Assembly: GCF_009601055.1 (NCBI RefSeq) | Contig: NZ_WITI01000007.1 | Span: 1 to 64,000 of the forward strand | Direction of reading: 5' to 3' | Source: Lactococcus sp. dk101 | Lineage (GTDB): Bacteria; Bacillota; Bacilli; Lactobacillales; Streptococcaceae | Length of the DNA stretch: 64,000 nucleotides | Program-made: the position numbers and the translations under genes | The notes under the pieces: model-generated | The model's input: the letters and a program-made list of their open reading frames with translations, nothing else | Databases searched by the model: none | What the model was told of the DNA's origin: nothing | In this document: positions 34,520-44,007 of the stretch, piece by piece | How the letters are laid out: every line of letters starts with the position of its first letter | Numbering within the stretch: the first letter of the stretch is position 1

Positions 34520-35770
34520 ATGAATAAATTTGATGTAATCGTCGTAGGCAGTGGGCCTTCAGGAATGATGGCAGCCGTTTCTGCTGCTGAAACTGGCAAA
34601 TCTGTTGCCTTAATTGACAAAAATAAAAAAGTTGGAAAAAAACTCTTGATGACTGGTGGCGGACGCTGTAATGTGACCAATAGTCGCTCTGTTGATGAGA
34701 TTATTTCTAATGTTCCAGGAAATGGCCGTTTTTTGTACAGTGCATTTTCACAATTTTCTAATCAAGATATCATTTCTTTCTTTGAAAACAATGATGTGCC
34801 ACTCAAAGAGGAAGACCACGGCCGACTTTTTCCGACAACTGACAAGTCAAAAACCATTGTCGCCGCTTTGTTTAACAAGTGTTTGAGCCTGGGCGTTCAT
34901 TATTATCCCCAAACGACTGTAACGGATTTAATCATTGAAAATGGTGCCATTTCTGGTGTTCAGACTGAAAATGACAGCTATTTTGCACCTGCCGTGATTT
35001 TGTCAACCGGTGGCAAAACATATCCTTCAACAGGTTCAACTGGCGACGGTTATCGCTTTGCAAAAGCTGCCGGCCACACCATTACGCCACTTTATGCAAC
35101 CGAATCTGCTTTGATTTCTCATGAAAACTTTATCCGAGAGAAAACCTTGCAAGGTATTAGCCTGCGCGAAGTCGAATTATCTGTCTTAAATCCAAAAGGA
35201 AAAACTGTCGTTAAGCATCAACATGACTTGCTTTTTACTCATTTTGGAATATCTGGCCCTGCTGCACTGAGATGTTCTAGCTTTGTTAACAAATTATTAG
35301 GAAAAGGTGAGAAAAACGTTATCGTTCAGCTTGATTTATTCCCTGAAAAATCAAATGGACAGCTCAAAAACGAGCTGTCAGCTCTGACAAACTCAAATAA
35401 AGCGGTAAAAAATGCACTGTCAGCTCTGACACAAGAACGCGTTTTGCTTTTCATGCTCGAGCAGGCTCAGATTGATGCCGACATGCCAGTTAAACAGCTC
35501 AACGACAAGCAAATCGACCAGTTGATTAGCCTTTTGAAAGCTTTCAAAATTACTGTTGATAGCACTTTTCCTATCGAAAAATCCTTTGTTACTGGCGGTG
35601 GTGTCAAACTCAGCGAAATCACGCCTCAAAGCCTTGAAAGTAAGCTCACACAAGGACTTTACATGACTGGAGAACTCCTCGACATCAACGGCTACACGGG
35701 TGGCTACAATATCACCTGCGCCTTCGTCACAGGTGCTGTTGCTGGGAAACATGCTGCGCAAGGATATTGA
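34520..35770 (+). CDS. HI0933/YhiN-type flavoprotein
   Basis: A 416-residue FAD/NAD(P)-dependent oxidoreductase. The FAD motif is VIVVGSGPSGMMAAVSAAETG at residues 5-25; KKLLMTGGGRCNVTN and the C-terminal TGELLDINGYTGGYNI are family hallmarks. Physiological substrate unclear. It contains two TGTCAG palindromes, each encoding Leu-Ser-Ala-Leu-Thr. There is no Shine-Dalgarno; TGTTATAAT ends six bases before the ATG. Confidence 0.88.
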   Translation: MNKFDVIVVGSGPSGMMAAVSAAETGKSVALIDKNKKVGKKLLMTGGGRCNVTNSRSVDEIISNVPGNGRFLYSAFSQFSNQDIISFFENNDVPLKEEDHGRLFPTTDKSKTIVAALFNKCLSLGVHYYPQTTVTDLIIENGAISGVQTENDSYFAPAVILSTGGKTYPSTGSTGDGYRFAKAAGHTITPLYATESALISHENFIREKTLQGISLREVELSVLNPKGKTVVKHQHDLLFTHFGISGPAALRCSSFVNKLLGKGEKNVIVQLDLFPEKSNGQLKNELSALTNSNKAVKNALSALTQERVLLFMLEQAQIDADMPVKQLNDKQIDQLISLLKAFKITVDSTFPIEKSFVTGGGVKLSEITPQSLESKLTQGLYMTGELLDINGYTGGYNITCAFVTGAVAGKHAAQGY

Positions 35771-35863
35771 TGTAGGAAAATTTTTCTTGGTTGAAGTAAA
35801 ATAGTGGAAATCAAAAACAATGGATTTTCTCAGGAAAATCTAATTTTTAAGAAGGCATTAACA

Positions 35864-36489
35864 ATGAACAATATCGAATGGTTATTCTTTGACTTGGGAT
35901 ACACCCTTGTCATCAAAAAAGAATACGAACTGCCATTCAGCTCCTTGAAAAAAACGATATTTTTGTCAGCTTTGACAGTTTTTATAATCAAATGGTTGTA
36001 GCCTCTAAAGCTTATCAATCTCCCTTCTTAACTGTTTTTAATCAATACGGTTTAAGTGAAATTATTGCTTATCCAAGTCAATTTGAAATCTTGTATCCAG
36101 AAGTTGAAAAAATTTTATCACAGCTTCATAAAAATTATAAAATTGGACTCATTGCAAACCAATCTAGCGGTGCAAAAGAACGACTTGAAGGTTGGGGCAT
36201 TTCGGAGTATTTTGATGTTATCGTTTCATCTAGTGAAGCCGGTGTTGCCAAACCAGATGAAAAAATTTTTAAACTTGCATTAGAAAAAAGTGAAGCCATT
36301 CCACAAAATGCTGTAATGATTGGTGACCGTCTAGACAATGATATTTTTCCAGCCAAAAAATTAGGATTTCAAACAATTTGGATAAAACAAGGACTTGGAG
36401 GACTTCAAAAGCCACTTTCTAATGCTTATCAAGCTGATTTTGAGATTAGTTCTATTTCAGATATCTTAAACATATTTAATAAAAAATAA
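35864..36489 (+). pseudogene. Frameshifted HAD hydrolase
   Basis: The first frame gives MNNIEWLFFDLGYTLV with the HAD nucleophile Asp, then loses homology after an A6 run (35916-35926 region). The other frame picks up at LLEKNDIFVSFDSFYNQMVVASKAY and continues to the normal end with motifs SSSEAGVAKPDEKIF and MIGDRLDNDI. A one-base indel at or near the A-run explains it. AAGAAGG precedes the ATG. Slippage during transcription could restore some product. Confidence 0.8.
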
Positions 36490-36505
36490 TATCAACACGA
36501 CTTGT

Positions 36506-36540
36506 AAAAAGACTTTTCAAAATAATGAAAAGTCTTTTAT
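36506..36540. terminator. Bidirectional terminator
   Basis: AAAAGACTTTTC-aaaataat-GAAAAGTCTTTT between the HAD remnant and the LysR gene, which converge here. Confidence 0.85.
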
Positions 36541-36568
36541 ATTAAGCATGATCTTTGCTATTTTCAAA

Positions 36569-37489
36569 TCAACTTTGATTTAAGATATTTAAAAATGAAG
36601 TGTACAGTTTTATGGATAGCTCACTCAAACTGTAATCTTTTTTGAAGATTAAAATATAGTCAGCGACTAGTTCATTTTTATCCAAACTATAAACAACACA
36701 TTTTTCATCTGAAATATAACGATCGACCAATATTTTTGGTATAAAAGTTACTCCCATCCCCGACATTGTTAAGTTAACTGCCGTAAGTACTGTACTAGTA
36801 GTGATAAGCGGATTGATATTCAAATTATTTTTTGCAAAAAATCTAGCAACATTTTTACCAATACCATAGTCAAGTGGTGTAAGAATAATCGGCTGTTCCT
36901 TGACTAAAGAAAGTTCCCCACTGTATTTTGCTATTGACTTATTTTTGCTCGGATCAAACAAAGGGCTTATTTCGGGGACAAGTAAATAAAGTTCTTCCTT
37001 AAAGATACTAGAATATGTAAGATTTTGTTCATATAAAAGTGGTGCCATTCCTAAGGCAAGTTCCATTTCACCACTTATAATCATTCTTTCAGAAATATTT
37101 TGATTTTGTTCATTTAAAACGATATCTATACCTGGTGATTGTTTATGAAATTCTGGTAATACTTTTGATAGAAAGGTCGAGGCTAAAGCCGAATTAATAC
37201 CTAAAGAAACTTCCCCTCTTTGATTTGTTTTTAACAAATAGAGCTCGTGCTTCATCTTATTTTCTAAAGAACTGATTTCCTTTAGATACCAAAGGTAGCG
37301 TTTCCCTGAATAAGTTAGATAAGCTTTGTGGTGGCTATGATTGAATATTTGAATTCCCATTTCTTCTTCTAATTGTTTTATTAACTTACTGAGATAGGGC
37401 TGAGAAACAAAGAGTTCTTTTGAAGCTTTTGTTATGTTCTGACAACGTTCTATTGTTTCTATATATGAAATTTTGTCTATTGTTTCCAT
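36569..37489 (-). CDS. LysR family regulator
   Basis: A 306-residue LysR regulator. The winged helix-turn-helix is at about residues 15-60 (NITKASKELFVSQPYLSKLIKQLEEEMG); the rest is the effector-binding domain. The ATG at 37489 follows GGGGGAA. It is divergent from an MFS transporter and an M20 amidohydrolase, which it probably controls in response to their substrate. Confidence 0.9.
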   Translation of the reverse strand: METIDKISYIETIERCQNITKASKELFVSQPYLSKLIKQLEEEMGIQIFNHSHHKAYLTYSGKRYLWYLKEISSLENKMKHELYLLKTNQRGEVSLGINSALASTFLSKVLPEFHKQSPGIDIVLNEQNQNISERMIISGEMELALGMAPLLYEQNLTYSSIFKEELYLLVPEISPLFDPSKNKSIAKYSGELSLVKEQPIILTPLDYGIGKNVARFFAKNNLNINPLITTSTVLTAVNLTMSGMGVTFIPKILVDRYISDEKCVVYSLDKNELVADYILIFKKDYSLSELSIKLYTSFLNILNQS

Positions 37490-37795
37490 GTTTCCCCCAT
37501 TAAGACATCTAATAATAATAAAAAAGTTATAAATCAATAAAAATTAGGTTATAATATAAGATATAAAGGGGAATTTCCATCAAGTCAATTAACCGTTATC
37601 ATCTATATAAATAAGTTCTTTTATACTCATTATAACATAAATTATCCCATCCAAAACTCGCTTTAATAACCAAAGAGTTATAAAATCCTTCAAAAAAAAG
37701 TCTTTTTATTCTTGAGACTTATTTTATATAATTTAATTGAATGAATAATTATTGTATTAGCGTTCTATTTAAATATTATTGGAGGTTTATTAAAA
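37490..37795. promoter_or_regulatory. Divergent control region of the LysR-MFS-M20 module
   Basis: About 305 bp, very AT-rich, without a gene. It has TATAAT-like boxes in both directions and an AAGTC/GACTT inverted repeat at about 37698-37723. LysR binding would be expected here; I cannot pick a single T-N11-A site with confidence. Confidence 0.5.
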
Positions 37796-39181
37796 TTGTT
37801 GAAAGATACAAATGCATCAACTTATAAAGGAGATGCGAAATTATTAATAGGTATTATCCTAGCAGTTTTATCATTTTGGTTATTTGCTCAATCCGTACTT
37901 AATATGGAACCAGCAATTCAAAAAAGCTTAGGAATGACTTCAGGAGCTATGGGGATTGGTGTTTCAATCACGGCTTTATTTTCTGGTTTATTTATCGTAC
38001 TCACTGGTGGTTTAGCTGATAGATTGGGCCGAGTTAAATTTAGTTTAGCTGGTCTTGTCATCAACATTATCGGTTCTATTTTACTTATTATTGCTCAAAG
38101 TGCTCCTCTCTTTATAGCAGGACGTATTCTTCAAGGAGTCGCTGCTGCATTTATTATGCCTGCCACAATGGCTTTAGTAAAGACTTATTATGATGGGGCA
38201 GAGCGTCAACGTGCGGTTAGCTATTGGTCTATTGGTTCTTGGGGAGGTTCTGGTTTATGTTCATTCTTCGGTGGAGCCATTGCTAGTACATTGGGTTGGC
38301 GTTATGTTTTCATATTCTCAATTATTGTTTCAGTCATCAGTTTTATTCTTATTATGGGAACACCTGAAAGTAAAGTTGTTGTTGAAAAAGTAAAATTTGA
38401 CTTCTTTGGCCTTATCTTATTCATCATTAGTATGTTGGCTTTAAATCTCGGAATTTCTTCAGCACAACAATACGGTCTACAAAGTTCTCGCACGCTCACT
38501 CTGTTCGCTGTCGTAATTGTTGGATTAGTTTTGTTCTATTTTACAAAAAAAAACAAATCAAATAGTTTCATGGATTTCAATCTCTTTAAAAATCGTTTCT
38601 ACCTTGGAGCAACCATTTCTAACTTTTTATTAAACGCGGTTGCTGGAACACTTATTGTAATTAACACTTATATGCAAATTGGTCGTGGCTTGTCATCTGC
38701 TGTCGCTGGTGAAATGTCTCTTGGCTATCTCGTTTGTATCTTAATTACAATCAGAATTGGTGAAAAATTACTTCAAAAAATGGGTGCTCGTAAACCAATG
38801 GTGTTGGGGGCTTCTGCCACTCTAATCGGTATTATCTTGATGACTTTTGTTAATGTTCAAGGCCCACTTTATCTCGTGCTTGTCTTTATTGGTTATTCTA
38901 TTTTCGGTATTGGACTCGGTATCTACGCGACTCCTTCAACCGATACTGCTATTTCCAATGTATCTGATGAAAAAGTTGGTTCAGCATCTGGGATTTATAA
39001 AATGGCTAGCTCTTTAGGAGGCGCCATCGGAGTTGCCATTTCTTTGGCCGTTTTCAGTTCAGTAGGAGCAGACAAAGTATCTACTGCAGCATTTTTGGGT
39101 CTAGGAGTGAACATTATTTTTGGCATTCTTGCTATCATTTCAATTATGTTTATCATTCCTAAAAACTCAAAAATGAAATAA
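37796..39181 (+). CDS. MFS drug/metabolite exporter (DHA2 type)
   Basis: A 461-residue transporter with 12-14 hydrophobic segments. Motif A-like GGLADRLGRVKFSL follows helix 2 and motif C-like GSWGGSGLCSFFGGAIAS is in helix 5. The start is TTG (37796), ten bases after GGAGG. It is followed 33 bp later by an M20 amidohydrolase. The pair suggests export or uptake of an N-acylated amino compound, which is inference. Confidence 0.88.
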   Translation: MLKDTNASTYKGDAKLLIGIILAVLSFWLFAQSVLNMEPAIQKSLGMTSGAMGIGVSITALFSGLFIVLTGGLADRLGRVKFSLAGLVINIIGSILLIIAQSAPLFIAGRILQGVAAAFIMPATMALVKTYYDGAERQRAVSYWSIGSWGGSGLCSFFGGAIASTLGWRYVFIFSIIVSVISFILIMGTPESKVVVEKVKFDFFGLILFIISMLALNLGISSAQQYGLQSSRTLTLFAVVIVGLVLFYFTKKNKSNSFMDFNLFKNRFYLGATISNFLLNAVAGTLIVINTYMQIGRGLSSAVAGEMSLGYLVCILITIRIGEKLLQKMGARKPMVLGASATLIGIILMTFVNVQGPLYLVLVFIGYSIFGIGLGIYATPSTDTAISNVSDEKVGSASGIYKMASSLGGAIGVAISLAVFSSVGADKVSTAAFLGLGVNIIFGILAIISIMFIIPKNSKMK

Positions 39182-39214
39182 TTATAATCATAGTTTTAAA
39201 GAAAGGAAAAGAAA

Positions 39215-40432
39215 ATGAGTATTCAATCGGTTTTAAGCGACCTTGAAGAAATAAAAGGTTGGCAAGAAGAGTTGTACAAAGACTTTCACAAACATCCCGA
39301 ACTTTCAATGCAAGAGGTAGAAACGACTTCTAAAATTGAGAACATTTTAAAACAATGTAATTTCACTGTGAAAAAAATTGGCGGTGGAATTGTTGGAATT
39401 CTAGAAAACGGAGAAGGACCTAAAGTTCTTTTTAGAGCGGATATTGATGCTCTTCCTGTAAAAGAAGACTCCGATGTTCCTTACGCTTCTACTGTTGAAA
39501 TGACTGATTTAGAAGGTCATCTTCTTCCAGTCATGCATGCATGCGGGCACGACTTTCATATCACTGCTGGATTAGGGGCAGCAAAAATGCTATCAAGCCA
39601 CCTGTCAGAATGGCATGGAACATATATTGCCCTCTTCCAACCTGGTGAAGAAATCGCTGCTGGTGCAAAATCAATGCTCAAAGACGATCTTATAAATAAA
39701 ATTCCAAAGCCAGATGTTGCTTTGTCTCAACATGTATTGAATGAACCCGAGTCTGGAAAAGTAGGAACAACAGCAGGGCCATTCTTATCTACTGCTGCTT
39801 CAATTAAAATCCACATTAAAGGCAAGGGAGCACACGGTTCTATGCCTCACTTGAGTATTGATCCCGTTGTGATTGGTTCGTCTATCGTTATGAAGCTTCA
39901 AACTATTGTGTCTCGTGAAGTCAATCCTTTTGATTTTGCTGTCGTCACTGTAGGTTCCTTCCAATCTGGGCTTAAAGCAAATATTATTCCTGATGACGCT
40001 ACACTAGAACTTAATATTAGAGCATATAGTGAAGATGTAAAAGAACATCTCATTAGCGCTATTAAGCGAATTGCTCTTTCAGAGTGTCAAGCTGGTAATT
40101 GTACAGAAGAACCAACAATAGAAGTTTATGACAACTATCCTTTGACTAAAAATTATGAAGAAACTACGGCTAAAGTAACCCAAGCATTTAAAACTAATTT
40201 GGGTGAAGACAGAGTAGTTGACTACAAACCTATGACCGCTTCTGAAGATTTCTCATATCTTCCAGATGCCTGGGGAATTCCTTATTTCTACTGGGGCTTT
40301 GGCGGATTTACAAAAGATCAAGTGGCTTATCCAAACCATAGTCCAAAATTTGTTCCAGCTTTACAGCCAACACTGACAACTGGAACTCAAGCTGCAATTA
40401 CTGCTGTTCTTGCATTTCTCGGAAATGATTAA
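39215..40432 (+). CDS. M20 family amidohydrolase
   Basis: A 405-residue metallo-aminoacylase or carboxypeptidase of the hippurate-hydrolase type. Metal-binding blocks HACGHDFH, QPGEEIAAGA and the C-terminal TASEDFSYL are present, as is the dimerisation segment with GKGAHGSMPHLSIDPV. It cleaves N-acyl amino acids; exact substrate unknown. AAAGGAAAAG precedes the ATG. It is co-transcribed with the MFS gene. Confidence 0.9.
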   Translation: MSIQSVLSDLEEIKGWQEELYKDFHKHPELSMQEVETTSKIENILKQCNFTVKKIGGGIVGILENGEGPKVLFRADIDALPVKEDSDVPYASTVEMTDLEGHLLPVMHACGHDFHITAGLGAAKMLSSHLSEWHGTYIALFQPGEEIAAGAKSMLKDDLINKIPKPDVALSQHVLNEPESGKVGTTAGPFLSTAASIKIHIKGKGAHGSMPHLSIDPVVIGSSIVMKLQTIVSREVNPFDFAVVTVGSFQSGLKANIIPDDATLELNIRAYSEDVKEHLISAIKRIALSECQAGNCTEEPTIEVYDNYPLTKNYEETTAKVTQAFKTNLGEDRVVDYKPMTASEDFSYLPDAWGIPYFYWGFGGFTKDQVAYPNHSPKFVPALQPTLTTGTQAAITAVLAFLGND

Positions 40433-40513
40433 ACAATTTCCTTGGTAAGTTATGCTTTTAATTCAGACAAATTTTAAATGAATATCGCATTTGATTATCA
40501 TCAAAAGCAATCA

Positions 40514-40543
40514 AAAAGACAAGATTTAATTCTTGTCTTTTTT
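40514..40543 (+). terminator. Terminator of the MFS-M20 operon
   Basis: AAAAGACAAG-atttaatt-CTTGTCTTTTTT. Confidence 0.85.
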
Positions 40544-40566
40544 GATCAATGAACTTCCTACAACAT

Positions 40567-40596
40567 GAAAAACCACAGCGCATTGCTGTGGTTTTC
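40567..40596 (-). terminator. Terminator of the methyltransferase gene
   Basis: GAAAACCACAGC-gcatt-GCTGTGGTTTTC, just past the convergent stop at 40608. Confidence 0.85.
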
Positions 40597-40607
40597 ATAT
40601 TTCTTGA

Positions 40608-41780
40608 TTATTTTTTAATCTTAACGAACAATACTTTTAAATAATTTCCGTCAGGGAAGGCTCTAGACACATGGAAATCTGCGGGGAGTTGCTCTTTTTG
40701 GAAGATGTCAAAGCTGACAGCCTTATCAACTAGGGCTTTGGTAACCATCTGTTCAAATTTGGTAGCATTGATGTTGGCAGCATTGGTTGAGCAAATCAAA
40801 ATGCCATCTTTTTCTAATATATCAATGGATTGTTCAACTAATTCGCCATAATTTTTTGCCACCGAAAAAGTATGTTTTCCGTTTCGAGCAAAACTTGGTG
40901 GGTCAAGCACAATCAAATCATAGGTCAACTGCTTCTTTTTAGCATAATTAAAATAAGCAAAGGTGTCCATCACGTAGATTTTTTGAGTATCTGGATCGAT
41001 TTGATTGACCTCAAATTGTTGGCGGGTTTTCTCAAGGCTTCGTTTTGCCAAATCAACCGAAGTCGTTTGAATACTGCCGCCAAATGCACTTGCGACAGAA
41101 AATGCTCCCGTATAACTAAACATATTGAGCATGGTTTTTCCAGCTGAAAGGCCGTCCGCCAAAATTCCACGAACATTTTTTTGATCAAGGAAAATGCCTG
41201 TCATCAAGCCTTCATTAAGATAACTGGCATATTTCACGCCATTTTCAAGTACAATCAGGGGTTCTGGTGCTTCCTGTCCGCTGACAAAACGGCTTTCGAT
41301 TTTATCAGCATGAGCAAATCTCATTTTCTCATAAATTCCACAGATTTCTGGATAAACATGAGAAAATGCCGCCAGAATTTCTAATCTTTGTTCATAAATG
41401 AAAGCATTGTACCATGAAAAGACGACATAATCAGCATAAAAATCAACGGTTACGCCGCCAAGACCATCACCTTCGCCATTAAACAAACGAAATGCGGTTG
41501 TCAGTTGATCATCAAAAAATGAGAGCCGTAAATTTTTAGCTTCCAAAAATTTACTTTCGTAAAATGCTTGATTGATTGTTGTTTTTGAACTGCTAAGAAG
41601 CCAACCAATCCCCTTATTTTGCTTTGATAAATAGGCAGTGCCGAGCGTTTTTTGCTTTTGATCAACAAGCTCAACAAAACTGTCTTCAGGAAGTTGCGAC
41701 ACTAAATCTTCCAAGACAAGCAAAGGGTAGCCCTTGCTCAAACGTTTTGCGGCTTGTGCTTTTACAGTGATTTTATTCAT
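40608..41780 (-). CDS. Class I rRNA methyltransferase, RlmI-like
   Basis: A 390-residue SAM-dependent RNA methyltransferase: N-terminal PUA-like domain (about 1-70), a central linker with the family motif FRLFNGEGDGLGGVTVDFY, and a Rossmann domain with MLNMFSYTGAFSVASAFGG and catalytic VLDPPSFAR. The closest known type is RlmI (23S rRNA m5C), but target is inferred. The start at 41780 has no ribosome site; TATAAT ends six bases upstream. Confidence 0.85.
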   Translation of the reverse strand: MNKITVKAQAAKRLSKGYPLLVLEDLVSQLPEDSFVELVDQKQKTLGTAYLSKQNKGIGWLLSSSKTTINQAFYESKFLEAKNLRLSFFDDQLTTAFRLFNGEGDGLGGVTVDFYADYVVFSWYNAFIYEQRLEILAAFSHVYPEICGIYEKMRFAHADKIESRFVSGQEAPEPLIVLENGVKYASYLNEGLMTGIFLDQKNVRGILADGLSAGKTMLNMFSYTGAFSVASAFGGSIQTTSVDLAKRSLEKTRQQFEVNQIDPDTQKIYVMDTFAYFNYAKKKQLTYDLIVLDPPSFARNGKHTFSVAKNYGELVEQSIDILEKDGILICSTNAANINATKFEQMVTKALVDKAVSFDIFQKEQLPADFHVSRAFPDGNYLKVLFVKIKK

Positions 41781-41829
41781 AAAATCATTATACCATGACT
41801 TTGTAGCATTTTGCATGGGAGCAAAAATT

Positions 41830-42105
41830 TTAATTTTTTGCTTCTCCATAAGAAGTCGCAAAACTAGGTGCATACTGCTCCATCAGCAAGGTCAAAAATT
41901 CTGATACCGATTTGCTAAGTGTGCGATTGACCGAGTAAAAGGACAAATCACGCTCCAGTCCAAAAATCGCACGACCATTTTCTTTGTCTGTTTCCAGTCG
42001 TCTTTTTGTTGCCAGCAAAATTTCACGTTCGCCTTGCGAAATTGTTTCGTCCAAAACAAGTGTATAAACACGGCTCAAAACTTCTTTTTCTGTCCATTTT
42101 TCCAT
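41830..42105 (-). CDS. Bacteriocin-immunity-like protein (EntA type)
   Basis: A 91-residue helical protein. The run LVLDETISQGEREILLATKRRLE and a C-terminal helix (VSEFLTLLMEQYA) resemble the four-helix EntA_Immun family protecting against class IIa bacteriocins. No bacteriocin gene is nearby, so it would be an orphan immunity gene. GGAGG precedes the ATG. Confidence 0.6.
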   Translation of the reverse strand: MEKWTEKEVLSRVYTLVLDETISQGEREILLATKRRLETDKENGRAIFGLERDLSFYSVNRTLSKSVSEFLTLLMEQYAPSFATSYGEAKN

Positions 42106-42232
42106 GACAAAACCTCCATTGATTTATTAAAATCATTATAACATGGAAAAATTGGCTTTCTAGATTATTCCCAAAAACGAGTATTTTTTTCTATCATCTT
42201 TGTACTATTCAGTACGTCGAAGTCTTAAAATC

Positions 42233-42265
42233 AACAAAAAAACTCTGTCAGTACTGACAGAGTCC
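42233..42265 (-). terminator. pgk terminator formed by the TGTCAG palindrome
   Basis: The 22-bp palindrome at 42242-42263 is followed on the minus strand by seven T, making an intrinsic terminator for pgk. Confidence 0.85.
42242..42263. repeat. Type copy of the TGTCAG-NN-CTGACA palindrome family
   Basis: The best copy: arms ACTCTGTCAGT/ACTGACAGAGT. Other copies with perfect TGTCAG/CTGACA arms start at 6557, 9884, 15334, 21031, 24092, 29503, 31339, 32988, 35376, 35418, 59715, 60068, 60507 and 61688. Shorter-arm or one-mismatch copies lie near 6330, 14195, 14660, 15832, 16373, 24984, 29152, 35964, 40706 and 47479. Centres vary (TA, CA, TG, CT, CG). None is found in 1-6100 or 47.95-59.66 kb. 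Confidence 0.9.
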
Positions 42266-42344
42266 ATTTTTCAATAAAGTACGTAGTTTTTATTGTATAA
42301 AAACTGCGTTCATCGCTCTAAACGCTGAAGCGTCAAGACCGATT

Positions 42345-43541
42345 TTATTTTTCAGTCAATGCAGCAAGACCTGGAAGAACTTTACCTTCCAAGAGTTCCA
42401 TAGATGCTCCACCACCAGTAGAAATCCATGAGAATTTGTCTGCGTAACCAAGGTTGATTGCAGCAGCTGCTGAATCTCCACCACCGATGATTGATTTAAC
42501 ACCTGGTTGTTTAACGATAGCTTCCATCAAACCAACTGTACCTGCTTGGAAGTCTGGGTTTTCAAAGACACCAACTGGGCCATTCCAAACGACTGTTTTA
42601 GCACCTTCAAGTTGAGTTGAGTAGTCAGCGATTGTTTTTGTTGCAACGTCAAGTCCCATGAAACCAGCAGGGATGTTTTGGTCTGCAGTTTCTTTAACTT
42701 CAGTATAATCAGCAAATGCGTTTGCTACTTTGTGGTCAACTGGCAAGATAAGTTTTCCGTCAGCTTTTTCAAGAAGACCTTTAGCAAGTTCGATTTTGTC
42801 ATCTTCAACAAGTGAAGTTCCGATTTCGTAACCTTGAGCTTTCAAGAATGTGTAAGCCATACCACCACCGATAATAACTTTATCAGCTTTGGCAAGCAAG
42901 TTTTCGATAACACCAATCTTGTCAGAAACTTTAGAACCACCAAGGATTGCTACGAATGGACGTTCTGGAGCTTCAACTGCTTCTTGGATATAAGCAATTT
43001 CGTTTTCAAGAAGGAAACCAGCAACAGCTTTTTCAACGTTTGCAGAGATACCAACGTTTGAAGCGTGAGCACGGTGAGCAGTACCGAAAGCGTCATTTAC
43101 GAAGATACCATCTCCGAGTGAAGCCCAGTATTTACCAAGTTCAGGATCGTTTTTAGATTCTTTCTTACCATCGATATCTTCGAAACGTGTATTTTCAACG
43201 AGCAAGATTTCGCCATCTTTAAGTTCGTTTACAGCAGTTTCAAGTTCTGCTCCACGAGTTGTTGGAACAAAAGTAACTTCTTGTCCAAGTTTTGTAGCCA
43301 ATGCAGCAGCAACAGGAGCAAGTGTTTTGCTTGCTTTGTCAGCTTCTTCTTTCACACGTCCGAGGTGAGAGAAAAGAATTGCACGTCCGCCTTGTTCAAG
43401 GATATACTTGATTGTTGGAAGAGCTGCAGTGATACGGTTATCGTTAGTAATCACACCATCTTTGATTGGGACATTAAAGTCAACACGAACAAGGACTTTT
43501 TTGCCTTTGAGTTCAACATCTTTGACAGTCAATTTTGCCAT
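42345..43541 (-). CDS. pgk: Phosphoglycerate kinase
   Basis: A 398-residue glycolytic enzyme transferring phosphate from 1,3-bisphosphoglycerate to ADP. Substrate loop [10 protein letters not shown] at residues 16-25 and nucleotide motif [12 protein letters not shown] are intact. Codon usage is strongly biased, as for highly expressed genes. AAGGAGATT precedes the ATG. Confidence 0.97.
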   Translation of the reverse strand: MAKLTVKDVELKGKKVLVRVDFNVPIKDGVITNDNRITAALPTIKYILEQGGRAILFSHLGRVKEEADKASKTLAPVAAALATKLGQEVTFVPTTRGAELETAVNELKDGEILLVENTRFEDIDGKKESKNDPELGKYWASLGDGIFVNDAFGTAHRAHASNVGISANVEKAVAGFLLENEIAYIQEAVEAPERPFVAILGGSKVSDKIGVIENLLAKADKVIIGGGMAYTFLKAQGYEIGTSLVEDDKIELAKGLLEKADGKLILPVDHKVANAFADYTEVKETADQNIPAGFMGLDVATKTIADYSTQLEGAKTVVWNGPVGVFENPDFQAGTVGLMEAIVKQPGVKSIIGGGDSAAAAINLGYADKFSWISTGGGASMELLEGKVLPGLAALTEK

Positions 43542-43696
43542 TTTTGTAAATCTCCTTAAGATTTTAGTTGGGTAAAAACCCTTTTTGATAAGATAATTAT
43601 ATCACAAATTCTCACATTTTGTTGTGAAATTCTGCGTTTTAATCATGTAATCGGTACCAGTAATAAAAAAATTAAGATTGAAAAATGAATAAAATA

Positions 43697-43722
43697 AGAG
43701 ACCGACTTTCGTCAATCTCTTT
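43697..43722 (-). terminator. rpsU terminator
   Basis: On the minus strand AGAGATTGAC-GAAA-GTCGGTCTCT followed by TTATTTTATT. Confidence 0.75.
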
Positions 43723-43733
43723 TAAAATTTCAA

Positions 43734-43910
43734 TTAGAATTTTTTACGTTTACGAGCTGCTTCTGATTTGCGTTTCGCTTTTACAGATGGTTTTTCGTAG
43801 TGTTCACGTTTGCGGAGTTCTTGAAGAGTTCCAGCTTTTGTTACTGAACGTTTGAAGCGACGGAGTGCGTCGTCAAGTGATTCATTTTTACGAACGATAG
43901 TTTTTGACAT
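43734..43910 (-). CDS. rpsU: Ribosomal protein S21
   Basis: A 58-residue, strongly basic small-subunit protein ([21 protein letters not shown] ... [13 protein letters not shown]). Start at 43910 gives the usual length; GGGGTGAAATCA lies upstream. Single-gene transcript. Confidence 0.97.
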   Translation of the reverse strand: MSKTIVRKNESLDDALRRFKRSVTKAGTLQELRKREHYEKPSVKAKRKSEAARKRKKF

Positions 43911-44007
43911 TGATTTCACCCCATTCCCGTTTCTGAATTTGCGTTAAAAAACACGCTAAGAACATTTTAACAAAAAATGGATGTTTTTGTCAACTATTAT
44001 TTTTCAT

